A stretch of DNA of 64,000 nucleotides from Desulfonatronum sp. SC1 (lineage in GTDB: Bacteria; Desulfobacterota; Desulfovibrionia; Desulfovibrionales; Desulfonatronaceae): assembly GCF_003046795.1 (NCBI RefSeq), contig NZ_PZKN01000005.1:62001-126000 (forward strand). Direction: 5' to 3'. The notes under the pieces were generated by a model. That model had not been told where the DNA came from. It did no database searches and saw only the letters and a program-made list of their open reading frames with translations. The position numbers and the translations under genes were made by a program. This document shows positions 43,475 through 52,665 of this stretch, piece by piece (positions within the stretch are counted from its first letter, which is position 1; every line of letters begins with the position of its first letter).

Positions 43475-46400
43475 ATGAAAAAAACCATTTGTTCCATATT
43501 GTTTCTGGCCTGTTTATTTTGCGCGACATCCGTACATGCGGCGGTGTCCGACATGCCCTTGTTCCTTGTAGCCGGAGCCGAACCCAATGTGCTTTTCAAC
43601 CTGTCCATTGAAACACCCGTGGGCGGGGCCGCATATCCAGATCACGCGGATGCCGCGACAGGGTGTACCGGACGCTGGGCATCCGGAGGCAACACCTACG
43701 GCGTGTGCTATTTCCCGACGCAGGAATACATCGGCCTTTTTGATCCGAAAAAGTGCTACACGTACGGTGACGAGTACTTCATCCCCGCCGGGAGTACCAA
43801 TGCCAGCCACCAATGCAGCGGGTTGTTCAGCGGCAATTTCCTGAACTGGGCGACCATGACCGCCAACGATGCTTTTGTCTGGACCATGACCGGAGGAGAT
43901 CGCGTTCAGGATACCGAGAGCATTACAGTGGTGCAGCGCGCCCGCAAGTACAACAATGATTCCTGGTTCCCGCACAAGCTGGTCAACTCCACCCGGAATG
44001 TGGCACCTTCTACAATCATGCCCTGGAATGTGACCAATGTCTACGTCAACAATACGGATACCGGTACGGGAGATACTTTTCTGCCCAGGGTCACCTTCGG
44101 CACGACCAGGGCCGGCACCAACCTTGGCCTGGGCACATACAATGTCAGGGTCCAGGTCTGCGACTCCACCCTGGGACTGGAAACCAACTGCCAGAGATAC
44201 GGCAGCCATTACAAACCCGAAGGCTTGATCCAGCGCAACGCCAAGAGAATGCGTTTCGCCGTGACCAGTTATATTCTGGACAACAGCACCAGCAGGCATG
44301 GCGGCGTGCTGCGCTCCAACATGAAGTTTGTCGGGCCGGTCCTGCCGGACGGGACGGACAACACGAAAAAGGAGTACGGAACAGACGGCATTCTCATCAA
44401 CGATCCCGAAGGGCTTGCCGGCACCGGAGGAGTCAGCCACAGCGGGATAATAAACTACATCAACATGCACAGCCGCTACGGCTACAAGAATCACGACCCC
44501 ATCAGCGAACTCTATTATGAAAGCCTGCGTTACCTGCAGAATCTTGCTCCAACGCCGGAGTATTTCAATATAACGAACAACAATCAAAAGGGCGCGTTTC
44601 CCGTGATCACCGACTGGGAGGACCCGTACATCAACTGGTGCCAGCGATGCTTCATCGTCGGGGTCAATGACGCCAACCCGTGGTACGACAAGAGACTGCC
44701 GGGGACGTTTTTCACGAGCCAGAATTTCGGCAATATTTCCTTGAACGCCGGATCTCAGGACTGGGGTGAACCAAGCAATGCCGGCGATTATCCGATCAAT
44801 GTGCGGGAATGGACCAACAAGGTCGGTGAAATCCAGGGCATCAACAACACCTATAGAAAAATCGGCTGCACCGCGAACAACTGTGACTGGAATGCAAGTA
44901 ATGAAAAACTCATCCCTGGCCTGGGAGAGGTGGCCGGCACCTATCCTTATGGCCCCAAGCAAAACTCCTACTATATCGCCGGTCTCGCCTTTTACGCCAA
45001 CACTCAGGACATGAGGCCGGATTTGCCGAACAAGCAAACCGTGTCGACGTTCATGATCGACACCCAGGAGTTCCAGGCCAACCCCCTTGTCGGAGAGATG
45101 AATATGCTTTGGCTGGTGGGCAAGTACGGGGGGTTCATCGACAAGAACGACAACGGTATTCCTGATCTGGTTGAAGAGTGGGACACCGTGGGCGACGGCG
45201 AGCCGGACAACTATGTTCTGGCCACCAATCCCGCGAAGCTGGTGGAGGGGCTCTCCGCTTCCTTTCTGGATGTCATCCGGCGCACCTCCTCAGGGGCTTC
45301 AATTGCCACCAACACCACCCGCCTGGGCACGGAAACCCTGATCTACCAGGCCAAGTTCAACAGTGACGACTGGAGCGGCCAGATCGTAGCCTACCAGGTG
45401 AATCCGGACGGCTCCGTGGGCGATGTGGTTTGGGATACCGACGATACAGGAACGTTCCCCCCCAACCATTCAGCCCGAAAGATCTACACCTGGAACGGAA
45501 CCTCCGGTATTGAATTTACGGAAGACAAATGGTCCAGCCTGCATGCTGATCAACGGGAAGATCTCCAAGCCGGTGGGAGTGAGGCCGAAGGCAAGCAACG
45601 CCTGAACTGGTTACGCGGTGACGTCAGCCTTGAAAGAAAAAACAACGGGCCATTTCGCAACCGTTCCGTGCTTCTTGGGGATATTGTCAACTCGGATCCG
45701 AATTTTGTCGGAACGGCGAATTTCGGATATGAACGACTGCCCGTGGATGTTCCCGGACAAGACTCATATCTCGCGTTCCGGGAGTGGTCCAGGGATAATC
45801 GCCGCAAGATGCTCTATGTCGGTGCCAACGACGGCATGCTGCACGCGTTTGACGCGGAAACAGGCCAAGAGCAGTTCGCCTTTATTCCCAAGGACGTTTT
45901 TCCCAGGCTGGCCAGCTTGACTGACCCCGACTATACCCACAAATATTATGTGGACGGCTCCCCTTTTGTCGGGGATGCCTACATTGACGGACAATGGAGG
46001 ACCATCCTGGTCGGCACCACGGGCGCCGGAGGCCGGTCCGTTTTTGCCCTGGACGTGACCAACCCGGACCTCTTTGACGAAACTAAGGTCCTCTGGGAAT
46101 TCACCCATGCCGATTTGGGGTACACCATTGGCCAGCCCGTTATCGCCCGGATGCAGACTGGGGACTGGGCCGTGATCTTCGGCAACGGCTTCGGAATGAA
46201 TCTGAGCGCCAAGCTGTTTATCGTGAACGCCTCAACTCGGGCCTTGATCAAAATGATCGACACACAGGCAGGCGGTGACAACGGCTTGGCCACTCCGGCC
46301 CTGCTGCCGGATGCTTACCGTACTATTGATTATGCCTATGCCGGAGACCTCAAAGGCAACCTTTGGAAGTTTGATTTATCCCATAAATCATCAATTGCTC

Positions 46401-47224
46401 AATGGAAATCAGCGTATCCCAAAACGGGTTCTACACCCGCTCCGCTTTTCACTGCGCGCAACGCCGCGGGCCAGGTGCAACCCATCACGGCGCCCATGGA
46501 AATCATCCGGCGCGGTGCTGATCACATCATATTGTTCGGCACGGGCAAGTATTTCGAGGTGGGGGACCACATCGTGGGAAATGATCCCCCCATTCAGAGC
46601 TTCTACGGCATTCTTGACAATGGTTCGAGGATCACGAACTTCGACAGGAATGATGCCGACTTCCTCCTGGTGGAACAAGAGATCATCCATGAAGGGATCG
46701 AGGAGTTCGAAACGCCGGATGCCGAAACCGTTTCCTGGCCCGTGCGGGTAGTGACGGACAACCCTGTAGACTATACCGATAAACGGGGCTGGTATCTCGA
46801 CTTGGTCTCTCCGAAGCTCGGCCTGCAGGGAGAGCGGGTGGTCAGTGCGGCCTTGGCCCGTTCCGGGCGGATTATCTTCACGACCCTGATTCCGTCGGAG
46901 GATCCCTGTGAATTTGGCGGGACCAGTTGGCTGATGGAACTGGACAGCCAAACAGGTGGGCGCTTGAGTTATTCAGTTTTTGATTTGAATTCCGATGGTC
47001 AGTTCAACCAGGCCGATTACGTGACCATCGTCATAGACGGAAAAGAAGTAAGCGTTCCGGTCAGTGGCTTGCAGTCTTCAGTTGGCATTATCAAAACACC
47101 GGCAATTATTTCAGCTGTTGACGTGGAGTATAAATTTTTCGGCGGATCAAGTGGAGATATTGAATCAATAAAGGAAAAAGGGAGTGAAGTGTCAGGAAGA
47201 CAATCCTGGCGACAGTTACGATAG
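43475..47224 (+). CDS. pilY1: PilY1-type pilus tip protein
   Basis: A 1249-residue exported protein (signal peptide to about residue 22). The variable N-terminal ~700 residues would carry adhesive or sensing functions. The C-terminal beta-propeller starts near 745 and shows family segments VGANDGMLHAFDAETG (about 782) and YAGDLKGNLWKFDL (about 956). Two Ca-binding-like loops are visible: DKNDNGIPD (about 556) and DLNSDGQFNQADY (about 1170). About 17 N-X-S/T sequons occur. ATG 43475 with GGAG six bases upstream is preferred over ATG 43463. It is the tip/priming factor of the pilus and may regulate c-di-GMP-linked responses as in Pseudomonas, which is not shown here. Confidence 0.92.
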   Translation: MKKTICSILFLACLFCATSVHAAVSDMPLFLVAGAEPNVLFNLSIETPVGGAAYPDHADAATGCTGRWASGGNTYGVCYFPTQEYIGLFDPKKCYTYGDEYFIPAGSTNASHQCSGLFSGNFLNWATMTANDAFVWTMTGGDRVQDTESITVVQRARKYNNDSWFPHKLVNSTRNVAPSTIMPWNVTNVYVNNTDTGTGDTFLPRVTFGTTRAGTNLGLGTYNVRVQVCDSTLGLETNCQRYGSHYKPEGLIQRNAKRMRFAVTSYILDNSTSRHGGVLRSNMKFVGPVLPDGTDNTKKEYGTDGILINDPEGLAGTGGVSHSGIINYINMHSRYGYKNHDPISELYYESLRYLQNLAPTPEYFNITNNNQKGAFPVITDWEDPYINWCQRCFIVGVNDANPWYDKRLPGTFFTSQNFGNISLNAGSQDWGEPSNAGDYPINVREWTNKVGEIQGINNTYRKIGCTANNCDWNASNEKLIPGLGEVAGTYPYGPKQNSYYIAGLAFYANTQDMRPDLPNKQTVSTFMIDTQEFQANPLVGEMNMLWLVGKYGGFIDKNDNGIPDLVEEWDTVGDGEPDNYVLATNPAKLVEGLSASFLDVIRRTSSGASIATNTTRLGTETLIYQAKFNSDDWSGQIVAYQVNPDGSVGDVVWDTDDTGTFPPNHSARKIYTWNGTSGIEFTEDKWSSLHADQREDLQAGGSEAEGKQRLNWLRGDVSLERKNNGPFRNRSVLLGDIVNSDPNFVGTANFGYERLPVDVPGQDSYLAFREWSRDNRRKMLYVGANDGMLHAFDAETGQEQFAFIPKDVFPRLASLTDPDYTHKYYVDGSPFVGDAYIDGQWRTILVGTTGAGGRSVFALDVTNPDLFDETKVLWEFTHADLGYTIGQPVIARMQTGDWAVIFGNGFGMNLSAKLFIVNASTRALIKMIDTQAGGDNGLATPALLPDAYRTIDYAYAGDLKGNLWKFDLSHKSSIAQWKSAYPKTGSTPAPLFTARNAAGQVQPITAPMEIIRRGADHIILFGTGKYFEVGDHIVGNDPPIQSFYGILDNGSRITNFDRNDADFLLVEQEIIHEGIEEFETPDAETVSWPVRVVTDNPVDYTDKRGWYLDLVSPKLGLQGERVVSAALARSGRIIFTTLIPSEDPCEFGGTSWLMELDSQTGGRLSYSVFDLNSDGQFNQADYVTIVIDGKEVSVPVSGLQSSVGIIKTPAIISAVDVEYKFFGGSSGDIESIKEKGSEVSGRQSWRQLR

Positions 47225-47256
47225 GCCAATCCCTGGCCTAATCGGAATTATACATT

Positions 47257-47661
47257 ATGTTGAAAATAAATGGTTTTTCTCTCGTCGAGGTTATTGTTGT
47301 TGTTGCAATTCTTGGCATTTTGGCGGCCATCGCCATACCAAGCTACACAAAATACGTTACCAACGCCCGCCGAGCGGATGGAAAAACTGCATTGACAGTA
47401 GCTGCCCAGGCCATGGAGCGGTATTTTATCAACAACTATACATTTGAAAATGCTATAATCGGAGATAATACAGTCAACACAAGATACACCGTTCAAGAAA
47501 CATCAGACAGTGGTTATTACACCCTGAGTTTTTCACAGTCCACCAATGCCACTGCCTTCACCATCCGGGCTACGGCCCAGGGCAAGCAAGCCAGCGACAC
47601 TCAATGCCAGGTCATGGAAATCAATCAACTGGGACAAAAAACACCTGCCAACTGTTGGTAA
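47257..47661 (+). CDS. pilE: Type IV minor pilin PilE-like
   Basis: A 134-residue prepilin with a very short leader (MLKIN) and GFSLVEVIVVVAILGILAAIAIPSYTKYVTNARRADGK as the N-terminal helix. The single-disulfide C-terminal loop is TQCQVMEINQLGQKTPANCW, matching PilE proteins of this operon type. It follows pilY1 by 32 bases. One sequon (NAT) is present. It is the last gene of the operon; downstream are only decayed fragments. Confidence 0.9.
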   Translation: MLKINGFSLVEVIVVVAILGILAAIAIPSYTKYVTNARRADGKTALTVAAQAMERYFINNYTFENAIIGDNTVNTRYTVQETSDSGYYTLSFSQSTNATAFTIRATAQGKQASDTQCQVMEINQLGQKTPANCW

Positions 47662-47796
47662 CAACACAAATTCCGCGGAAGAGAGCCACATAAATATCGT
47701 CCCAATCACGCCGCAGTCGAAAACAACCGGATTGCTCCAGTTGCTTGTTCTTGTTTACTCGACCCAAGAACGCGAGCCAAAATCGTCGGCAGTAGA

Positions 47797-48003
47797 GCAA
47801 AACCAGCCCATCCCTCCAGGCCAGGAAAGCCAAGGGGAAAACCATTAGGGGCACCAGGAAAATGGAAAACCAAAAGCCGAGGTCGCCGTTGGGCATGTCC
47901 GTGACTACGTGAAAAAAATCGGATCAGCTTGAAAAACGGCTCATGATGAGGATTGGCCACGCCGTCCCCTTGCTCCAGCCAGAAAGTAGTAAGCGTCGTA
48001 AGT
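47797..48003 (-). pseudogene. STT3 oligosaccharyltransferase remnant
   Basis: On the - strand, TYDAYYFLAGA, NPHHEPFFKLIRFF and LGFWFSIFLVPLMVFPLAFLAWRDG can be read. They sit in different frames but in the same order and spacing as HDAYYFLAGA, HPDHEGFFRLTRFF and LGFWLPVFLAPLVVFPLAFLAWREG of the intact oligosaccharyltransferase at 35127. Only the first ~70 codons of the domain remain; frameshifts and loss of both ends make it non-functional. It separates pilE from the major-type pilin gene. Confidence 0.75.
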
Positions 48004-48062
48004 AGTCTAGAGCAGCCACGACAATGCAACAGGTGCGAACACTCCATTCATGTCTTTGTTGG

Positions 48063-48182
48063 AATGCCGGCGCACGGAAGGCGATACGTAAGCTTGAGGA
48101 ACCAAACGAAGTCCAGGCCCAGATAATGAAGGCCATGGACTACGGAGTGAACAGTGGGGCCTTACAGATATTTTCGGCCTAA
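48063..48182 (+). pseudogene. Possible transposase C-terminal remnant
   Basis: The + strand reads RKLEEPNEVQAQIMKAMDY followed by VNSGALQIFSA and a stop. Ends of this kind (L-x-P-x-x-V-Q-x-x-I-x-x-A-x) occur in some insertion-sequence transposases. No upstream domain, inverted repeat or target duplication is visible. Next to the STT3 remnant it would fit an old insertion, but the assignment is weak. Confidence 0.25.
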
Positions 48183-48344
48183 CACACTGAAATAGCATGC
48201 GTTTGTCGGAAAAATGACGTTTAATCCGCTAAACTCCTGTCAGATTCCACCTCGCGGTGGACATCGTTACCGTCCGGTTATCGGTTCCCTTGCCAAGCCG
48301 TAGAAGACTTGCACCTCCAAGTGTGTGCGCCCTGCTGGGCGCAC

Positions 48345-48368
48345 AAAAAAAGGGGGCCTAAGCCCCCT
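48345..48368 (-). terminator. Intrinsic terminator of the major-type pilin gene
   Basis: On the - strand AGGGGGC-TTAG-GCCCCCT is followed by TTTTTTT, a strong 7-bp GC hairpin with T-run 27 bases after the pilin stop. A second hairpin (TGTGCGCCC/GGGCGCACA) lies just beyond. Confidence 0.88.
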
Positions 48369-48394
48369 AAGAATATAAAAACACAAAAATTCAG

Positions 48395-48796
48395 TTATGG
48401 CTCAACACAATCCACAACTCCTGGGTCTGACACTGAGCAAACCATTGGCACATTACTTGCCGTAAACGTTGCGTTTACAGGCAATATCAAACCTTCTTGT
48501 GAATCAAATTCGACTCTAAAAGTAGTATCTGCAACGATACAATTTTTAAACCAATCAGAATCAGTATTGTCAATACCTAATGATTGAAGGGTAGCGTTAT
48601 CATCGCCAGCTGCATAAGCTGCTGCCATTTCAGTTACACATTGTTTAATTGACGCCATGGCTGCTTTTCTCGTTGAATTCGCCTTGTACTTGCCGAACTG
48701 CGGAATTGCGATTGCTGCCAAAAGGCCGATGATCGCCACAACGATCAACAATTCGATCAACGTAAAGCCTTTCTCACCTTTTCTTGGCATTTGCAT
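48395..48796 (-). CDS. pilA: Type IV major-type pilin (PilA)
   Basis: A 133-residue prepilin. EKGFTLIELLIVVAIIGLLAAIAIPQFGKYK is the canonical N-terminal helix with a 10-residue leader and Glu at +5. The mature part has two Cys near the C-terminus (VPMVCSV and VVDCVEP) plus CVTEM and NCIVAD. Three sequons occur, one in the acidic context DDNAT. AGGAGGG lies five bases before the ATG at 48796; a longer reading to 49057 covers the leader and riboswitch and is not translated. It stands alone with its own promoter, riboswitch, long leader and terminator. By its solo unit and consensus N-terminus it is the likely major subunit. Confidence 0.9.
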   Translation of the reverse strand: MQMPRKGEKGFTLIELLIVVAIIGLLAAIAIPQFGKYKANSTRKAAMASIKQCVTEMAAAYAAGDDNATLQSLGIDNTDSDWFKNCIVADTTFRVEFDSQEGLILPVNATFTASNVPMVCSVSDPGVVDCVEP

Positions 48797-49016
48797 GATG
48801 CCCTCCTTGGTAAAATTAATTAGTTTGCCCATTTCGTTCCAACAATGAACAGAACGACGCCACGACTTGTCACCAGCACTGAACGACGGTCCTTTTGGCG
48901 TGGGCTTTTTCAGAGGGCTGAAGGCTTGAAACAGAAGGCTGAGAGCTGCGTTTCTGCTTTTCCTTTGCTTAACCCTGTCGGGCTTGGCCAAAAACCATTT
49001 GGCGTCTGCCCGTTCT

Positions 49017-49121
49017 GTCCGGCAACCCTGCCGCCCTATCCCGCCCGCTTTGGTCATAGCGGGCGAAACGTAGGCCGTCGGCTTTGCGTCCCACCCTTTC
49101 GGATGGTTTGCCCTTGGCGGA
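49017..49121 (-). promoter_or_regulatory. Cyclic-di-GMP-I (GEMM-I) riboswitch upstream of pilA
   Basis: On the - strand: AAGGGCAAACC, a CATCC-GAAA-GGGTG hairpin, GACGCAAAGCCGACGGCC, a second arm CCTACGTTT...GGGATAGG with an extended CGCCCGC...GCGGGCG stem, and GGCAGGGTTGCC. All GEMM-I conserved blocks are present, and the Vc2 G20 equivalent is G. About 220 bases lie between the aptamer and the pilA start, with no obvious intrinsic terminator, so control may be at translation, RNA stability or by a structure I cannot fold by eye. Confidence 0.93.
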
Positions 49122-49145
49122 CTTCGTCATTCAGTTTGTTTAGCA

Positions 49146-49174
49146 AATACATCCTTGGATAAAAGAATGTCAAG
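49146..49174 (-). promoter_or_regulatory. Sigma-70-type promoter for pilA and its riboswitch
   Basis: On the - strand TTGACA (49174-49169), 17 bases, then TGTATT (49151-49146). Transcription would begin near 49139, a few bases before the aptamer. A good match in the right place; no sigma-54 GG/GC signature was found here. Confidence 0.6.
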
Positions 49175-49373
49175 GGGGAAAGCAAGAAATAATGGTTGAT
49201 GCTGCACATGATTGGTTCAGGAGGGTCTACGTCTATCCGGATTAAGCATGTGGATGGTGAAAAAAACGTCGCACTCAAGAATAGCTGCAACATAGCGGAG
49301 CATGTTCCTTATATGCTTGAATAGTGGATCGCGATGTCATACAATGATGTCAACACGTACAGAGGAGGATATC

Positions 49374-49628
49374 ATGACGACTATCAGTCTTCGCGGAATT
49401 GACACGGATACCAAGCAGATGCTCAAAGCCGAGGCCGATCGTACCGGGGCCAGCATCAATTCTTTAATTCTTGGATATGTCAGGAAGGGCCTGGGAATTG
49501 GCCAGGATCAAGGGGCACCTCATGACGACCTGGACCACCTGGCCGGCACATGGACCGAGGCGGACGAGAATTCGTTTCGCGAGGCCACGGAGCCTTTCGG
49601 GCAGATTGACGAGGGCATGTGGCAATGA
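49374..49628 (+). CDS. Ribbon-helix-helix-type antitoxin
   Basis: An 84-residue protein. The N-terminal MTTISLRGIDTDTKQMLKAEADRTGASINSLILGYV has the short strand plus two helices of Arc/FitA-type antitoxins. The acidic C-terminus (DLDHLAGTWTEADENSFREATEPF) is the toxin-binding tail. GAGGAGG lies just before the ATG. Its stop overlaps the start of the PIN toxin gene. Confidence 0.82.
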   Translation: MTTISLRGIDTDTKQMLKAEADRTGASINSLILGYVRKGLGIGQDQGAPHDDLDHLAGTWTEADENSFREATEPFGQIDEGMWQ

Positions 49629-50035
49629 GATGCATCCTGATCGACACGAACGCCTACGCGGCCTTCAAAAGAGGTCACCCTGAAGCCGTTGAAGTCATCA
49701 GAAGAGCCGAAGCGATCCGGGTCAGCGTCATAATTCTAGCGGAACTCCTGGCCGGATTTCATTTTGGCAATCGAGAAAAAGACAACCGCGTGGAGTTGAA
49801 TAATTTTTTGAAATCACCACGCGTTGCCTGCGTTCCGGTGGACACGGAAACAACGGAACACTATGCGCGGATTTATCGGCAACTCCGCGAAGACGGCAAG
49901 CCGATCCCGACAAACGACCTGTGGATCGCGGCAACCGCCATGCGACACGGATGGCCCGTCTTCACCCTGGACCGGCATTTTGCCTTCATCCGCAACCTGC
50001 TGCTTTGCCGGTCTCCAGCGGACATGCTTCCTTAA
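49625..50035 (+). CDS. PIN-domain toxin (VapC-type)
   Basis: A 136-residue PIN ribonuclease. Acidic residues are in LIDTNAYAAF (Asp), VIILAELLAGF (Glu), PTNDLWIAATA (Asp) and FTLDRHFAF (Asp). The ATG at 49625 overlaps the antitoxin stop by ATGA. It is a different PIN subfamily from the toxin at 26259. It ends 13 bases before the convergent pstB stop. Confidence 0.87.
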   Translation: MRCILIDTNAYAAFKRGHPEAVEVIRRAEAIRVSVIILAELLAGFHFGNREKDNRVELNNFLKSPRVACVPVDTETTEHYARIYRQLREDGKPIPTNDLWIAATAMRHGWPVFTLDRHFAFIRNLLLCRSPADMLP

Positions 50036-50048
50036 GGCGGGGACGAGC

Positions 50049-50897
50049 CTACCCGAAGCGACCGGTGATGTAGTCCTCGGTGGCCTTCTGCTTGGGCTGG
50101 GTGAAGAGGGTGATGGTGTCCATGTATTCCACCAGGTTACCCAGGTACATGTAGGCCGTGTAGTCCGAGACCCGGGCGGCCTGCTGCATGTTGTGGGTGA
50201 CGATGATGATCGTGTATTTTTCCTTGAGCTTGAAGATCAGATCCTCGACCTTGGCCGTGGAAATGGGGTCCAAGGCCGAGCAGGGTTCGTCCAGGAGGAT
50301 AACCTCCGGCTCGATGGCCACTGCCCGGGCGATGACCAGGCGCTGCTGCTGTCCGCCGGACAGGCCGAAGGCATTTTCATGCAGCCGGTCCTTGACCTCG
50401 TCCCACAGTGCCGCGCCGCGCAAGGCATATTCCACCACCTGATCCAGCTTTCTTCGGTCGTTGACCCCTTGCAGCCGCAGGCCATAGGCCACGTTTTCAT
50501 AGATGGACTTGGGAAACGGATTGGGCTTCTGGAAGACCATGCCCACCCGCCGCCGCAGCTCGGCCACGTCCACGGTCCGGTCGTAGATGTTCTCCCCATC
50601 CAGCTTGATGCCGCCCTCAATGCGACAGATGTCGATCAGGTCGTTCATCCGGTTGAAGCAGCGCAGCAAGGTGGACTTGCCGCAGCCGCTGGGGCCGATG
50701 AACGCCGTGACCCGCCGGGTGGGGATCTTCATGGAGATGTCCTTCAGGGCCTGGTCCTTGCCGTAGAAAAGCTGAAGGTTCTCCACTTCCAGAGCGAACG
50801 ATTCCTTGCTGAAATCCATTTTCTGTCTCGGAGAGTCGGCGAAAAAATTGGACATGACGCCGTGGGTGGCTGATGAGGTGCTGTTCGGGGTGCTCAT
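50049..50897 (-). CDS. pstB: Phosphate ABC transporter ATPase PstB
   Basis: A 282-residue ATPase that powers high-affinity phosphate uptake. Walker [13 protein letters not shown], the Q-loop in [12 protein letters not shown], signature [14 protein letters not shown], Walker [14 protein letters not shown] and H-loop VTHNM are all intact. The N-terminal ~25 residues (to QKMDFSKE) are an extension compared with E. coli PstB. It is the last gene of the pst set. Confidence 0.97.
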   Translation of the reverse strand: MSTPNSTSSATHGVMSNFFADSPRQKMDFSKESFALEVENLQLFYGKDQALKDISMKIPTRRVTAFIGPSGCGKSTLLRCFNRMNDLIDICRIEGGIKLDGENIYDRTVDVAELRRRVGMVFQKPNPFPKSIYENVAYGLRLQGVNDRRKLDQVVEYALRGAALWDEVKDRLHENAFGLSGGQQQRLVIARAVAIEPEVILLDEPCSALDPISTAKVEDLIFKLKEKYTIIIVTHNMQQAARVSDYTAYMYLGNLVEYMDTITLFTQPKQKATEDYITGRFG

Positions 50898-50974
50898 ATC
50901 TTGGATCCGTGGAATGATGGTTGCGATCGTGTATCGATTGAATGACGTCTTGGTTTCGACATTCAGCGCAGCGC

Positions 50975-52645
50975 CTAATCGCTTTCGCTGCGATACTTCT
51001 CCCGTAGATAGTTGCGAATGGTAATGGCCGTGAGGTTCAGGGTGATGATAATCAGCACCAGGACCAGGGCCGTGGCGTAGACCAGGGGCCTGGAGGCCTC
51101 CACGTTGGGGCTCTGGAAGCCCACGTCGTAAATATGAAAGCCCAGGTGCATGAACTTGCGCTCCAGGTGCAGGTACGGGAAATATCCGTCAACCGGCAGA
51201 TTCGGGGCCAGTTTGACCACGCCCACCAGCATCAGCGGAGCGACCTCCCCGGCGGCCCGGGCCACGGCCAGAATCAGCCCGGTCATCATCGCCGGGGTGG
51301 ACAGGGGCAGGACCGTGCGCCAGAGGGTTTCGGCCTTGGTCGCGCCCAGGGCCAGGGAGCCGTGGCGGATGGTGCTGGGGATCCGAGCCAGGCCCTCCTC
51401 CGTGGACACGATGACCACGGGCAGGGTCAGCAGGGCCAGGGTCAGGGAAGCCCATACCAGCCCCGGCGTGCCGAAAGTCGGGGCGGGCAGGGCGTCCTGG
51501 TAGAACATCCGGTCCATGTTCCCGCCCACGAAGTAGACGAAAAAGGCCAGCCCGAACACACCGAAGACAATGGACGGCACCCCGGCCAGATTGTTCACCG
51601 AGATGCGCACCAGGCGGACTATGAGCCCCTGCTTGGCGTACTCCCGCAAATAGATCGCCGCCAGCACGCCCATGGGCGTGACCACGATGGACATCAGGAT
51701 GACCATCAGCACTGTCCCGAAAATGGCCGGAAAAATCCCGCCCTCGGTGTTCGCTTCCCGAGGAAAGCCGCTCAGAAATCCCCAGACCATGGTCACATAA
51801 TGGCCTATTTTCTGAACCAGGGACATGTCGTTAGGCCAATGCACATGAACTACGTTGGCCAGAAGAATCTCCACCTGTCTGCCGTCCATGGACTCAGCCA
51901 CCAGAATATCCCGGCGCATCTGTTCCAGCAGGCCCAGCCGACGAGCGTTGATCCCCTCGTACTGGCGATCCAGTTCGTCCTGCTCCGACTGTAATTCCGC
52001 CATTCGGCGCTGAACCTCCGCCGGTTCCAGTTCCACGTTTCGGGCCAAGCCGCGTTCAGCCAATCGAATCCGCTCAAGTTGCCTATTCAACCCGCCGATC
52101 TCGTAGCGCTCGATATGGTTGATTTCCCCGGCCAGTTCGTTGGCCCGGGCCACGAGGGGCAAAAGCTTTTCCCTGCCCGCGTAACCTTCGGCGATCACCA
52201 CGCCGTCCTGTTTGACCTGACGCAGAAACCCGATGAAATCGCCCCACTCCCGGCGCTCGACGACCATGGCCTCCCGGGGGGTGGTCCACTCGGAGATCAG
52301 CGGCTCCGGGTACCACATGAAATCCCGGCCGGTCAGATCCCGGTTGCCCTGCTTGATCAGGAATCGCTGGGTCAGATCCACGTCCTCCGGAATCTGGTGC
52401 CCGGATTCCCGCAGCACCAGCCCGGTTACATTCTGGGAGCGCATCGGGTTGCCAAGGATCCGCACCGTGGTCTCCGGGTCGGGATGGTACTCAAACTCCA
52501 CCACCGGGGCCGGCCAAAAGTGTCCCAATCCGCGCACCGCGATCAAGGTCAGCAAGCCGAAAACCATGATCATGCTCAAGCTGATCATCCCCCCGGTCAG
52601 CCAGATCCACGGGGAACCGCTTTTGAACCATTGACGTGTATTCAT
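50975..52645 (-). CDS. pstA: Phosphate ABC transporter permease PstA, large form
   Basis: A 556-residue permease. The first membrane segment is followed by a ~230-residue periplasmic/coiled region rich in Glu and Arg (DUF3333-type extension). The core of six membrane segments follows, with the EAA-type loop [30 protein letters not shown]. Large PstA forms occur in pseudomonads, vibrios and related bacteria. It is separated from pstC by a palindromic repeat element of about 160 bases. Confidence 0.93.
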   Translation of the reverse strand: MNTRQWFKSGSPWIWLTGGMISLSMIMVFGLLTLIAVRGLGHFWPAPVVEFEYHPDPETTVRILGNPMRSQNVTGLVLRESGHQIPEDVDLTQRFLIKQGNRDLTGRDFMWYPEPLISEWTTPREAMVVERREWGDFIGFLRQVKQDGVVIAEGYAGREKLLPLVARANELAGEINHIERYEIGGLNRQLERIRLAERGLARNVELEPAEVQRRMAELQSEQDELDRQYEGINARRLGLLEQMRRDILVAESMDGRQVEILLANVVHVHWPNDMSLVQKIGHYVTMVWGFLSGFPREANTEGGIFPAIFGTVLMVILMSIVVTPMGVLAAIYLREYAKQGLIVRLVRISVNNLAGVPSIVFGVFGLAFFVYFVGGNMDRMFYQDALPAPTFGTPGLVWASLTLALLTLPVVIVSTEEGLARIPSTIRHGSLALGATKAETLWRTVLPLSTPAMMTGLILAVARAAGEVAPLMLVGVVKLAPNLPVDGYFPYLHLERKFMHLGFHIYDVGFQSPNVEASRPLVYATALVLVLIIITLNLTAITIRNYLREKYRSESD

Positions 52646-52665
52646 GCCGACATCCTAAAGTTTGG

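Noticed and set aside
43514-45037. 507-residue antisense ORF within pilY1
   Set aside because: Shadow of the high-GC pilY1 frame; composition and lack of domains do not support a gene.
47621-48198. Several short - strand ORFs downstream of pilE
   Set aside because: They are pieces of the decayed STT3 copy in different frames, not separate genes.
49140-49200. Sigma-54 promoter for pilA
   Set aside because: No GG-N10-GC pair with proper flanks; a sigma-70-type TTGACA-17-TGTATT fits instead.
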